From: Synechococcus sp. PCC 7336 | GTDB taxonomy: Bacteria > Cyanobacteriota > Cyanobacteriia > Thermostichales > PCC-7336 | Assembly: GCF_000332275.1 (NCBI RefSeq) | Contig: NZ_CM001776.1 | Coordinates: 3,165,737 to 3,229,736 of the forward strand | Reading direction: 5' to 3' | DNA: 64,000 bases | Part shown: one piece after another, positions 51,369 through 59,797 of the stretch | Layout of the letters: every line of letters starts with the position of its first letter | Position numbering within the stretch: the first letter of the stretch is position 1 | Position numbers and translations under genes: made by a program | Notes under the pieces: generated by a model | Seen by the model: only the letters and a program-made list of their open reading frames with translations | Told to the model about the DNA's origin: nothing | Databases searched by the model: none

Positions 51369-54300
51369 CTACCGAACGGGACAAGCCCCGCCAACACAAT
51401 CCGCCTCTAGATCCACCGCATCGGGGTCGTCCATCAGGCGCTCGTAAAAGGCAAGGCGATCGAAGTCCACCGAAAACACCGCACTCCTGGCCCGCTGCTC
51501 GTACTCAGCCTCCGAGATCGCCTGATAGGGCAATAGTGGATAGACATCGTCTGCCGACTTGGGCAAGAAAGAAATGCCGACAAAATCCTCCCAGTTGTCG
51601 TACACCCAATCCACCACATCGTCCCACTCGTCATCCGCCACCGTAATCGTCACGCTGGCATTGTGGTCGCAATAGTATTTCGCCGTGCAGCGATAGTTCT
51701 CCAACTGCTCGATCGCGGACACATCGCTACTTTTGCGCCGCGCCGCCGTCTTCACCGGAAACTCCAACACCCAAGTATCGGACTTCTCCAAAACGCGATC
51801 GCGCGCTTCAGCCGGAAGATTGCGATACCAGTCCAACTTCTCCCAAATAGTCTCCCCCCGAGCCTCGGGCAGCCCATCCAACACAAACGACTCGGGATAA
51901 ATCGGCACTCCCTTATCCCGTAAAGTCAGAGCCAGAGCATCGGTACGACTCATGCGCACCCGGCGCAGGTAGAAAGGAGCATAAGGCCAGTGCAGCCCCG
52001 AGGCGATCGTATTGAGTTGCGCATAAGTGCCGTTGGGCTTGTTGGTGGTCACCAACAGCGGGCGCGGTACCCCCAGCACTTCGGCATAGCGAGTCGCCTC
52101 GTCGTTGGCAATGTCGTGGCACCACTTGCGCAACCAGTTGGCTTCGTCCGAATCTACACCCCAACCGAGCTTGTCGAACAATTCCACCCAACCGCAGCAA
52201 TCCACCCCCAGCAAACGCTCTTGCTTCTGGGTCATATCCCATAGCGGCAGACTGATCTCCACACAAGTTTGGCGCAGGCCAATCCGAGTAATCAGCCGCA
52301 GCGAAATTTCCAGTTCTTCATAATCGACCTCGCAACCCCCCTCAGCCTTCTCCTTCACAAATACTGGTAGGGGCAGTGCTGTCAGGTTGCAGAAGGAGCC
52401 AGCTTTCTCGCCCCCATAGCCAGAGCTGAGCAGAATTTCCGCGCAGTTGTGGACCACGATGCCATTGGCATCAAAGCGAGCGGGGCCGGGGACCGTACAG
52501 TCGTACACCGCCTCAACGCCAGCGGGAACCACCTCCGCCACCGTTGCGGTAAACCGCTCGCGATAGGGAGTTCTGCGATAGTTCGACAGCAGTTGCGTCA
52601 GCTTATCTGCCTTTGCAGGCTCTTGGAAGCCAACCGCAGCAGCATATTCCTGCAAATTATCTTTGGCAATGACCAACTCGTGGGTAGCGCGACACTCAAA
52701 CAGCGCATAACCCCCTTTCCCGTCAGGCAAGCGGCGCTCTCCCGCCGGATGGCGATCGCAATAAATCTGCGAAGCAATCCCCAACCGAGCCAACATCCGC
52801 TGGGCTGCCTTCAGCAGTGGCAAGTTGGCCTGGGTCAAGCGAACGCTGACCCCTTTTTCCTGGCTGCCCTGCACGCTGCCATCCGCATCGAACAGTCCTC
52901 GCAAGAAGCCTCGATGAAAGTCGTAGGAGGATTGTTCCACTTCTGGTGCAATCGTCTTGTGGCCCGCACGAATGCCAAAGTCGGCAGCTAATTCCGCCAG
53001 TCCCTTGGAAGCAATACTCGTATATCCGTTAGCCGCATTCTCAACCGTGCCCAAATCGGATCGGTGTTTGACAGTGGCTTTCACCATCGTCAATGCCTGT
53101 TGGCTAACGCGATCGCGATCCTCCCCCCAATAGCGCAAGTGAGCTAGCGGAGCTTTGTTGGGACTGGATTGAACATCGTGAGAGAAGGTTCCATCACCCA
53201 CCAAATTGCCCAGCAGCCAGCCTTCCTCGAACGTGCCGGAACCATCCCAAGGCTGAAGCCCGCGATGGTTGTGCAGCGCAATGCGATCGCCCGGCTGCAA
53301 CTGACCGGCCTCTACCCATTCAGTGTATTGATGCGATCGCGTTTGAGCGGCGACCTTGAGAACTTGGTGATTGTCCGTCAGCCGCAGCTCGTATCCCTCT
53401 TCCGTTTTGAGGGCGAGGACTGGCTTCGTTCCTGTCTGCCAGAAGCCTTGCGATGTTGTGCTGAACAGCTCTCCATTGACATAAGTACTGTGTTGGACGC
53501 CAATCAGATCGCGCACTTGACGCGGTCCCTCGCCGGTATGAATCCAAGTATCGGCGGTCACACAAGGGTTGGTGAGGCCGGCGTTATCGACGTAGTTTGA
53601 AGCAGGCTCGTCAGGACGCCATTGCTGTGCCGCTGCCAGACGGCGGCTCTTGTGACCTGCACCGTTAATGAATCCAGGTTCCCCTTCGTAGCGAATCACC
53701 TGGAACAGTTCCCGCAAAAAACTCTTCTCGGGCCGCTCGAAATAGACGCCAGAATTATTCGACATCGACCGATAGCGCTTGTGGGCCAACTTCTCATCCG
53801 TCCACAAACCGCGCTTGGCATTAGCCGTTTCAGTGTCGCTGGGGTCGAACAGGCAAATCTCGGCACTGCGCCGCACATTACCCGCCACCACGCAATTGCC
53901 AATACAGCACATGATATCCATAGCGTCGATCGGTCGCAGTTGCGGACTGGGGGCGCTGCAGATGATATTGCTCGCCTCCAGCAGCATTTTTTGTAAGGGA
54001 GTGTAGCCGCTGGCAGTGCCGCCAAAGCCCTTGATACGATCGCCATAGGGTCGTACGTGATTGAAGTTATATTCAATCGATTCGAACTCGCTGTTCTCGC
54101 TGGCAAGCTCGAGCAATAAGCCTAAAGCATCTACCCACCCCTGACGGGAATCTCCCACAGTCACGCGAGCCACGGGACCGTCCAATTCCAGCGTGGTGCT
54201 CTCCTGACGCTCTGCTGCCGGACGCAGCTCGACTGGCAGCGACTCAACCTTAAAGTCCTGACGGAATTGGGGCAATTGTTCCACATCGGTTGGCAGAACG

Positions 54301-54707
54301 CGGAAGCCCACACCACAGCCCAACATCAGCAGGTGAAAAGCTTCGGTAAACGAGGCCAAGCGGTCCACCGCCAGCGCACTGCAGTTAAAACAGGCTTCTG
54401 GCACCGTATCGGTAATTTTGGTGCCGCCGATCCAAGCGACGCGACCCGAGGCCCAAGCCTTGAGTTGATTGAAGCGATCGAACATGAGCTCGGCTTCCGC
54501 CTGTAACTCCCCCTCCGACTGCATTCCGATCGCCAAGCTGATGTTGTAGTTGGTCACCCGCGCATTGCGCTCCCAAGGGGTTTCGCGGCGCTGCTGCTCG
54601 GGCAAGTAGCGCAGGTAGGTGCGCGTGTCTACCACAGCCCCCAATGGACCGTAAGGAACGGGGGTTTGGCTGGCGCGATCGATCTGCTCTGGTGTGATGA
54701 ATTCCAT
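51369..54707 (-). CDS. nrdJ: Class II ribonucleotide reductase with intein
   Basis: The precursor is 1112 residues, of which 739 are the adenosylcobalamin-dependent, monomeric-type reductase and 373 an intein (residues 382-754). Landmarks are the N-terminal PWERNARVTNYNISLAIG, FNCSALAVDRLASFTEAFHL, NCVVAGNVRRSAEI, and the C-terminal redox cysteines in CVGGACPVR. The thiyl-radical cysteine (C in CAEILLSSG) is at position 755, directly after the intein, and so doubles as the C+1 nucleophile of splicing. The start at 54707 (MEFITPEQID) is preferred; a TTG 21 bp upstream is possible. It converts ribonucleotides to deoxyribonucleotides without oxygen dependence. Followed by dut on the same strand. 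Confidence 0.92.
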   Translation of the reverse strand: MEFITPEQIDRASQTPVPYGPLGAVVDTRTYLRYLPEQQRRETPWERNARVTNYNISLAIGMQSEGELQAEAELMFDRFNQLKAWASGRVAWIGGTKITDTVPEACFNCSALAVDRLASFTEAFHLLMLGCGVGFRVLPTDVEQLPQFRQDFKVESLPVELRPAAERQESTTLELDGPVARVTVGDSRQGWVDALGLLLELASENSEFESIEYNFNHVRPYGDRIKGFGGTASGYTPLQKMLLEASNIICSAPSPQLRPIDAMDIMCCIGNCVVAGNVRRSAEICLFDPSDTETANAKRGLWTDEKLAHKRYRSMSNNSGVYFERPEKSFLRELFQVIRYEGEPGFINGAGHKSRRLAAAQQWRPDEPASNYVDNAGLTNPCVTADTWIHTGEGPRQVRDLIGVQHSTYVNGELFSTTSQGFWQTGTKPVLALKTEEGYELRLTDNHQVLKVAAQTRSHQYTEWVEAGQLQPGDRIALHNHRGLQPWDGSGTFEEGWLLGNLVGDGTFSHDVQSSPNKAPLAHLRYWGEDRDRVSQQALTMVKATVKHRSDLGTVENAANGYTSIASKGLAELAADFGIRAGHKTIAPEVEQSSYDFHRGFLRGLFDADGSVQGSQEKGVSVRLTQANLPLLKAAQRMLARLGIASQIYCDRHPAGERRLPDGKGGYALFECRATHELVIAKDNLQEYAAAVGFQEPAKADKLTQLLSNYRRTPYRERFTATVAEVVPAGVEAVYDCTVPGPARFDANGIVVHNCAEILLSSGYGGEKAGSFCNLTALPLPVFVKEKAEGGCEVDYEELEISLRLITRIGLRQTCVEISLPLWDMTQKQERLLGVDCCGWVELFDKLGWGVDSDEANWLRKWCHDIANDEATRYAEVLGVPRPLLVTTNKPNGTYAQLNTIASGLHWPYAPFYLRRVRMSRTDALALTLRDKGVPIYPESFVLDGLPEARGETIWEKLDWYRNLPAEARDRVLEKSDTWVLEFPVKTAARRKSSDVSAIEQLENYRCTAKYYCDHNASVTITVADDEWDDVVDWVYDNWEDFVGISFLPKSADDVYPLLPYQAISEAEYEQRARSAVFSVDFDRLAFYERLMDDPDAVDLEADCVGGACPVR
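52446..53564 (-). mobile_element. LAGLIDADG intein inside NrdJ
   Basis: This 373-residue intein is in frame with the host. Splice block A is CVTADTWIHTGEGPRQV with C1; block B is ELRLTDNHQVLKV with the TxNH; the endonuclease has two LAGLIDADG-type motifs (WLLGNLVGDGTF and FLRGLFDADGSV); block F is VYDCTVPGPARFDANGIV; the C-terminus is VVHN followed by Cys+1. All splicing residues (C1, the block B histidine, penultimate His, terminal Asn, Cys+1) and both catalytic aspartates are present, so it should splice and may still be a homing endonuclease. Confidence 0.93.
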
Positions 54708-54791
54708 ATGAGCCCCAAAAAAATGCAAGCGGGTTAACCAGGATAGGCGAAAGTGGCGAACGTGCGTTCTCGAAGTCTCGAATGTCGGTTG

Positions 54792-55244
54792 CTAAACCCC
54801 CGTGCTGCCAAACCCACCCGCGCCGCGAGCGGTGACAGACAGTTCCTCGGCTTGCTGCCAGTGAACCTCGGGAACGGGTAAAAAGACGAGCTGGCAGATG
54901 CGATCGCCGCGACGGATCGTAAAGGGTTCGTCACTCAAATTGGAAACCAAGGCGCAGACCGGCCCCCGGTAGGAGGCATCGATCAGGCCGGGAGAATTGC
55001 TCAAGGTAATGCCGCGCGAGGCCAGCCCCGATCGCGGCAACAGCATCACCGCCCACTGTGGGGGAATCTCTAGCGAAAAGCCCAGCGACACTTTGCCGAT
55101 CGTGCGGGGTAGCAGCAGGCTATCTCCTGCAGCGTAGCAATCCCAGCCAGCATCTTGGCGATCGCGGCGGGAAGGCAAAGCATAACAGGTATTCAATCGT
55201 TGAATCTTGACAGATAACACGGGCGCTGGCCTCAAACACATCAA
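54792..55244 (-). CDS. dut: dUTP diphosphatase
   Basis: The 150-residue enzyme hydrolyses dUTP to dUMP, limiting uracil in DNA. The five motifs are visible: AGWDCYAAGDSLL, PRSGLASRGI, SNSPGLIDASYRGP, RGDRICQLVFLPV and, at the C-terminus, ARGAGGFGSTGV. The C-terminal motif V is intact. The start is uncertain among nearby codons (55244 gives MMCLRPAPVLSVKIQRLN). It lies 84 bp from nrdJ on the same strand, a sensible pairing for deoxynucleotide supply. Confidence 0.92.
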   Translation of the reverse strand: MMCLRPAPVLSVKIQRLNTCYALPSRRDRQDAGWDCYAAGDSLLLPRTIGKVSLGFSLEIPPQWAVMLLPRSGLASRGITLSNSPGLIDASYRGPVCALVSNLSDEPFTIRRGDRICQLVFLPVPEVHWQQAEELSVTARGAGGFGSTGV

Positions 55245-55779
55245 AACTCAAATACACCGCAATAGGGGCGATCGAAGCTTGAAAACGATCCGGATCGATT
55301 CAACAATTTCTCTGCGGGCTAACACTACCCGTAGAGTCTAAAAGCTATGGCGAGCACTATATCACGACATTCCGGTTCGAGATTTGCCCGATGGCTACCT
55401 TTGTCTGGGGGGGCAATCCCCTCGAAGGCGCATGGGAATTTCGTTTGCTCCCGATTTGGAGAGAACTATTAAGATTTTTGGGTGACTGCAATGTCTCGTC
55501 ACACTATTCGTGGAGGCTGTGGTGGCAAATTGAGCCAAAGTCAACTAGGGATGGGGATCGGCCGGAGGCGGGGGGGGGAATTGCTGGGGAGCTCGCCTCC
55601 GACAGCGTAGAACAATCTGAGTTTGGCCCTCTCCCCCAGCCCCTCTCCCCAGGGAGAGGGCCATGCAGAGCTATCGAACTCAGATCGATCCCCACAAGCT
55701 GACAGTGAACTATGCTACGAGAGCAACGTTTGCATTCCGTCCGGCTGGCGTCGATCGCCCGCATACCTTCCCTAGCTGC
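55245..55779. other. Long intergenic region with a repeat copy
   Basis: These 535 bp carry no convincing gene. A frame of 103 codons at 55391-55702 runs through the repeat and is rejected. The repeat copy at 55627-55683 is the only landmark. The first 100 bp are A/T-rich and probably hold the dut promoter. Confidence 0.5.
55627..55683 (-). repeat. Partial copy of the dispersed hairpin repeat
   Basis: Read on the minus strand this copy begins CTGAGTTCGATAGCTCTGC, then ATGGCCCTCTCCC and a stem with GGGGAGAGG. It matches the first hairpin and left end of the full element at 34426 but lacks the second hairpin. A glycosyltransferase gene starts about 100 bp downstream. Confidence 0.7.
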
Positions 55780-57600
55780 ATGAGTATCCCTGTCGATCGC
55801 GATCGCCTCGATCTGCCACTTGCCTATTTTTTGAAAGACCGACCGCTGTTGAGTTGGGGATTGCTGGGGGTTGTACTGGCTGCGATCGGCGGGCTGGCAT
55901 TTTTGTGGAAACTGGGGCAGTTTGGCCTGGTGGATGAAACCGAGCCATTATTTGCCGAGGCTGCCCGCCAGATGGTGGTGACGGGGGATTGGATTACCCC
56001 CTATTTCAATGGCGAAACTCGGTTCGATAAACCGCCGTTAATTTACTGGCTGATGGCGATCGCCTACCGCATTGTGGGGGTAAACGAATGGGGGGCGCGG
56101 CTGCCGTCGGCCCTCTCGGCGATCGGTTTGATGGCGATCTCTTTACCGGTCGTGAGGCGATACGGGATCTCGACGTTAGGACCGGGGCAAGAATCTGCTG
56201 GCGATCGCCACATTCAAAGATGGCTCGCTGCGGCCTTGGCGATCGCCCTGATGGGCCTCACCCCTTTGATGGTGGCGTGGGGTCGCACGGGGGTTTCCGA
56301 CATGCTGCTGACAGGCTGTATTGGCAGCGGCATGTTTTGCTTTTTTGCTGCCTATGCGGCGGAGGCATCCGCTGCAAAAACCCGCTGGTATTTGGCCTTT
56401 TATACCTGCATCGGCTTGGGGATTTTGGCTAAAGGACCGGTGGCGCTCGTGCTGCCGGGGTTGGGGATTGGGCTATTTTTGCTCTACACGAACCGATTTT
56501 GGCCAGTCTTGCGCGAAGCGCGGCTCTTGTGGGGCCTGCTTTTGATGGGGGCGATCGCCGTCCCTTGGTTTGTGCTGGTTACTCTGGCTAACGGATCGGC
56601 ATATATCGACTCGTTTTTTGGCTATCACAACTTCGAGCGCTTCACGAGCGTAGTCAATCGCCACTCGGCACCCTGGTATTTCTATTTTGCGATCGTGCTG
56701 CTGGGGTTCTTGCCGTTTTCCATTCACTTGCCCTTGGCGATCGCCCGCCTGCGCCCGTGGCGCATTCAGCAATGGCGCCAGCAACCCCGCTCGGCCCACC
56801 TCGCTCCCTTTGCGCTCTGCTGGTTTGTGGCAATCTTTGGCTTCTTCTCCATTGCCGTCACCAAACTGCCCAGCTACGTCCTGCCCCTGATGCCTGCGGC
56901 GGCAGTGTTGGTGGCGCTGATGTGGAGCGAGTTTTTGACAGAAGCACTGGCGGGTTCGAAAGGGCGATCGCCCCTCGGAGCCCAGGTAACGGGCTGGCTG
57001 AATGTGGTCTTTTTCGGGCTGTTAGCCACCGCTTGCGGTCTGCTGCCGCGACTGTTGGGACCGGATAGCGCTGCCCCAGATTTGCCCGCAGCAATTGTGC
57101 GGGCGCAATTGCCGCTGATGGGGGTGCTGGTGTGGGCGATCGCTGCAGTCTTAGCCGTTTTGTTGCTGCTGACCGGGCGCGATCGCTGGCTGGGGGCAGT
57201 GAATGTGGTGGCGGCGATCGCATTTATTGCCCTTGCGGTGTCAGTCGTCTTGCCCCTGCTCGATAATCAACGGCAACAACCGATCCGCGAATTGGCCTTG
57301 CTAGCGGTGGAGGAGCAACGTCCGTCGGAACCTACGCTTTCCATCGGCTTTGCCAAGCCCAGCATTACCTTCTACATGCGCCAGACAGTGTATTACACCG
57401 ACAGTCGCCAGCGGCTCGGCGAAACTTTGACTGAGATTCAAACGAACGGTCAACCTACAGCTTTGGTGCTGGGGGCGATCGGCGAGTTTGCCGAGCTAGG
57501 TCTCAAGCCCAACGATCGCCGCGATAGGCTCGGTAAGATTGGTGCCTATCAATTGGTGCGAGTGGATGTGGCCGATATACTGGGGTCTCTAGCCAAATGA
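55780..57600 (+). CDS. GT83-like membrane glycosyltransferase (ArnT-like)
   Basis: This 606-residue polytopic protein has about 11 to 12 hydrophobic helices. The N-terminal part after the first helix contains GLVDETEPLFAEAARQMVVT, then NGETRFDKPPLIYWLMAIAY, the pattern of ArnT/PMT-type enzymes (DE.RYAE..R.M..TGDW). The DE at the start of the first loop is the expected catalytic pair. Such enzymes transfer a sugar from a polyprenyl phosphate to a lipid or protein acceptor at the periplasmic face; the acceptor here is unknown. The ATG at 55780 gives the family start. Confidence 0.82.
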   Translation: MSIPVDRDRLDLPLAYFLKDRPLLSWGLLGVVLAAIGGLAFLWKLGQFGLVDETEPLFAEAARQMVVTGDWITPYFNGETRFDKPPLIYWLMAIAYRIVGVNEWGARLPSALSAIGLMAISLPVVRRYGISTLGPGQESAGDRHIQRWLAAALAIALMGLTPLMVAWGRTGVSDMLLTGCIGSGMFCFFAAYAAEASAAKTRWYLAFYTCIGLGILAKGPVALVLPGLGIGLFLLYTNRFWPVLREARLLWGLLLMGAIAVPWFVLVTLANGSAYIDSFFGYHNFERFTSVVNRHSAPWYFYFAIVLLGFLPFSIHLPLAIARLRPWRIQQWRQQPRSAHLAPFALCWFVAIFGFFSIAVTKLPSYVLPLMPAAAVLVALMWSEFLTEALAGSKGRSPLGAQVTGWLNVVFFGLLATACGLLPRLLGPDSAAPDLPAAIVRAQLPLMGVLVWAIAAVLAVLLLLTGRDRWLGAVNVVAAIAFIALAVSVVLPLLDNQRQQPIRELALLAVEEQRPSEPTLSIGFAKPSITFYMRQTVYYTDSRQRLGETLTEIQTNGQPTALVLGAIGEFAELGLKPNDRRDRLGKIGAYQLVRVDVADILGSLAK

Positions 57601-57686
57601 CCGATCGGCAATTTGGAGGTTCCCGATAGGGGGGAATCGTAGTTTATCAGAACGAGAGTGCGGCCCGCTGGCGTACCTTAGAAAAA

Positions 57687-57706
57687 CTGCAAACTATAGT
57701 TTGCAG
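57687..57706. promoter_or_regulatory. Perfect 20-bp palindrome before a toxin-antitoxin pair
   Basis: CTGCAAACTATAGTTTGCAG is a perfect inverted repeat (10-bp half-site). It lies 19 bp before the GTG start of the toxin gene and is a likely operator for autoregulation by the antitoxin, which has a helix-turn-helix. The role is inferred from position and symmetry. Confidence 0.7.
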
Positions 57707-57725
57707 TGATAGGCTACGATCTTAC

Positions 57726-58114
57726 GTGGCAAAAGATATTCACCCAAAGCGGCTTATTTTCTATCGAGACTCTGCAGGGAAGGAGTCCTTCAGCCGATGG
57801 TTCGAGGCTCTCCGCGATCCGAAGACTAGACGACGTATTTTACAACGGGTGTTTCGTATCCAAACAGGTCATTATGGCGACTGTAAGTCGTTAGAGGAGG
57901 GTATCTTCAAGCTTCGATTAATTATGGCGACTGTAAGTCGTTGGAGAAGGGTATCTTCGAGCTTCGATTGATGTTTGGCCCTGGATACCGAGTGTATTTT
58001 GCTGAAGAGGGAGACGAAATTGTTGTTCTCCTGTGTGGGGGCGATAAGTCAACCCAGAGCAGCGATATTGAGCGGGCAAAAGCCTACTGGAAGGAGCATC
58101 GACGCAATGAGTGA
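57726..58114 (+). pseudogene. RelE/HigB-type toxin, frameshifted by a 50-bp duplication
   Basis: The 5' part reads MAKDIHPKRLIFYRDSAGKE and RIQTGHYGDCKSLEEGIF in frame 1. The 3' part reads LRLMFGPGYRVYFAEEGDEI and LLCGGDKSTQSSDIERAKAY in another frame, the classic end of phage Gp49-like/HigB addiction-module toxins. The change of frame is due to a tandem duplication: 57871-57920 and 57921-57970 are 46 of 50 identical. Removing one copy restores a 112-residue toxin exactly. As it stands the product would end shortly after the first copy. The toxin 3' end overlaps the antitoxin start by 8 bp. Confidence 0.88.
57871..57970 (+). repeat. 50-bp tandem duplication inside the toxin gene
   Basis: Two adjacent 50-bp copies (57871-57920 and 57921-57970) start ATTATGGCGACTGTAAGTCG and differ at four positions. 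Since 50 is not a multiple of three the reading frame shifts in the second copy. The differences show that the duplication is not of the very last generations. Confidence 0.93.
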
Positions 58115-58424
58115 TTATAGAACTCTGGAAGAATTTACCGAGGAGTATTTTCGGGAGCATCCCGAGGAAATTGAGGCGTTTCTAACCGAGAGCTTTGCTG
58201 AATACGCGCGCGATGGCGACGGGACGGCTTTACTCTCGCAACTGCGTATTATTGCCCGCGTTCGAGGCATATCTGCCATTGCAGAGGAGGCGGGTATTAC
58301 CCGCCAGGGCTTGCAGAAAGCCTTATCAGAAAAGGGCAATCCACGCCTGGATACCATCAATTCAATTATGCAGACGATGGGCTATTATCTGATGCCGCAG
58401 AAGATGGATATGCATATGGAGTGA
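58107..58424 (+). CDS. Addiction-module antitoxin (HigA-like)
   Basis: This 105-residue protein is a putative antitoxin with a C-terminal helix-turn-helix: VRGISAIAEEAGITRQGLQK, ALSEKGNPRLDTINSIM. The N-terminal part (MSDYRTLEEFTEEYFREHPE) is an acidic helix likely to bind the toxin. The start (ATG 58107) overlaps the toxin's 3' end by 8 bp. This toxin-first order is typical of HigBA-like systems. The intact antitoxin next to a broken toxin is the expected outcome of decay. Confidence 0.85.
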   Translation: MSDYRTLEEFTEEYFREHPEEIEAFLTESFAEYARDGDGTALLSQLRIIARVRGISAIAEEAGITRQGLQKALSEKGNPRLDTINSIMQTMGYYLMPQKMDMHME

Positions 58425-58596
58425 GACGACGCTTCTATACCCTTTTATTTCCTCGGCGGTACAACCTTCGTTGGCGAAATTTTTGATACACTATAATGTC
58501 ACTATATTGTATCTAATCGAGCGATCGCCTCTCTAGACCTCGCCTTACAATCAAGTCAGTCGATCCTTCCGTTCCCCTTCCATCGAACTCCTACTT

Positions 58597-58890
58597 ATGG
58601 ATACACTCACCCTTGCCATCTGGATTCTCAATCCCCTGCTAGCCCTATATATCCTGTTATTTATCCTGCGCATTCCCCTATCTTGGTATCCCCAAATTGA
58701 CACCTCCCGCTTTCCGTACATTTTGGCGATCGCACCTACAGAGGGTGTTTTAAAGCTGACCCGCAAAGTGATTCCGACAATGGGTGGGGTGGATATGACC
58801 CCAGTCGTCTGGGTTGGGATCGTGTCGTTTGTGCGGGAAATTCTGTTGGGGCAGCAAGGGTTGCTGACAATGGCTGCCCAAGTTCACTAG
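58597..58890 (+). CDS. YggT family membrane protein
   Basis: This 97-residue protein has two hydrophobic segments (LLALYILLFILRIPLSWYPQ and VVWVGIVSFVREILLG). The linker APTEGVLKLTRKVIPTMGGV has the PT..LL...R...P..GG(x)D pattern of YggT, a family needed for photosystem or chloroplast division factor CcmA/YlmG in plants and cyanobacteria. Short, and probably monocistronic; there is 172 bp of upstream non-coding DNA. Confidence 0.85.
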   Translation: MDTLTLAIWILNPLLALYILLFILRIPLSWYPQIDTSRFPYILAIAPTEGVLKLTRKVIPTMGGVDMTPVVWVGIVSFVREILLGQQGLLTMAAQVH

Positions 58891-59009
58891 CGTTTTTGAA
58901 TCGGGATGTGGGCGATCGCTTTGCAGCTACGTCACCCATCACGCCCCCTGTGCGGTCTTCATTCTCAACTGACTCTCGGATAACGAATGAGATTGACATC
59001 TCTGACATC

Positions 59010-59471
59010 TTATTCGTTACGTGCAGTTAAGATAAACGCACCCACCGTACCGGCTGGACTTCCGCCAAGCTCTACTGTTGGGTCGCTATTAGGACCTCGG
59101 ATGCTTAAGACTGAGCCCCGAAAAGTGACCGATTCTCCCGTCTTTGGCGAAGTGGGAACAACCCATCCATTGATGATGTAAACTGCACCCTCAGTCGATC
59201 CTTCAAATCCTTCCCCTTTAGCATTGATAGATGCAGGGACTGAGCCATCGGCAGGTATAATTTTACCTATAACCTCGAGCGTAACACCAGGTGCAAAAAC
59301 CAACTCTCCTCGGAACTCTGGCTTGCTGTCCTCAGGCACAATCAGTTGACCCATTGCCCATTTTTCGCATGGTATTGGAGTCTTTGGCGGCTTGCTAAAT
59401 TGTTCTGCTGTCGGCAAGACTAAAAAGCTTTGATAATCCCATGCCCCTTTGAGGTTGTCGATCGATACCAT
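59010..59471 (-). CDS. Hypothetical protein
   Basis: The 153-residue protein (from the ATG at 59471, MVSIDNLKGAWDYQSFLVLP) contains FRGELVFAPGVTLEVIGKII, SVPASINAKGEGFEGSTEGA, and ELGGSPAGTVGAFILT. It lacks a signal peptide or membrane segment and is beta-rich by pattern. I do not recognise a family; a lipocalin-like fold is possible from pattern alone. I chose 59471 because GGAGGAAG lies 6 bases before that ATG; the ATG at 59486 encodes only this GGAGGAAG-bearing leader. The upstream 326 bp on the other side show no gene. Confidence 0.55.
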   Translation of the reverse strand: MVSIDNLKGAWDYQSFLVLPTAEQFSKPPKTPIPCEKWAMGQLIVPEDSKPEFRGELVFAPGVTLEVIGKIIPADGSVPASINAKGEGFEGSTEGAVYIINGWVVPTSPKTGESVTFRGSVLSIRGPNSDPTVELGGSPAGTVGAFILTARNE

Positions 59472-59797
59472 TTGGTCTTCCTCCATAAAATTGGATAGAG
59501 ATTGGTAACCTTATAGTAAGGATGGTAGAGTCACAACCTACTAAAATGTTGAGTTGCTTTCAGATATTGAGAATGTCAGTTTAATTGGTGTCATTTCTGG
59601 AACTTCTATTCAATGACGATGTCTTTCTGCTTGAAATACTTTGTTGTACTTTCATGCAACCCATCGTCGATCGGCTTACTTAAAGTTTGATTGCGTTTGT
59701 GCGATCGCAGGTGTTTGTCCTCAGAAATTTCATCTTTGCTCCACTGGTGAGAGACAGTAGCGTAAAATAGACCCCCATCGTTCCCTTCTCCCCCTTC
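59472..59797. other. Intergenic region before ilvA
   Basis: These 326 bp are A/T-rich (for example 59600-59660) and hold the divergent promoters of the hypothetical protein and ilvA. I see no gene or repeat. Confidence 0.4.

Noticed and set aside
55391-55702. 103-codon frame upstream of the glycosyltransferase gene
   Set aside because: Its last third is repeat sequence, there is no ribosome binding site and no recognisable domain.
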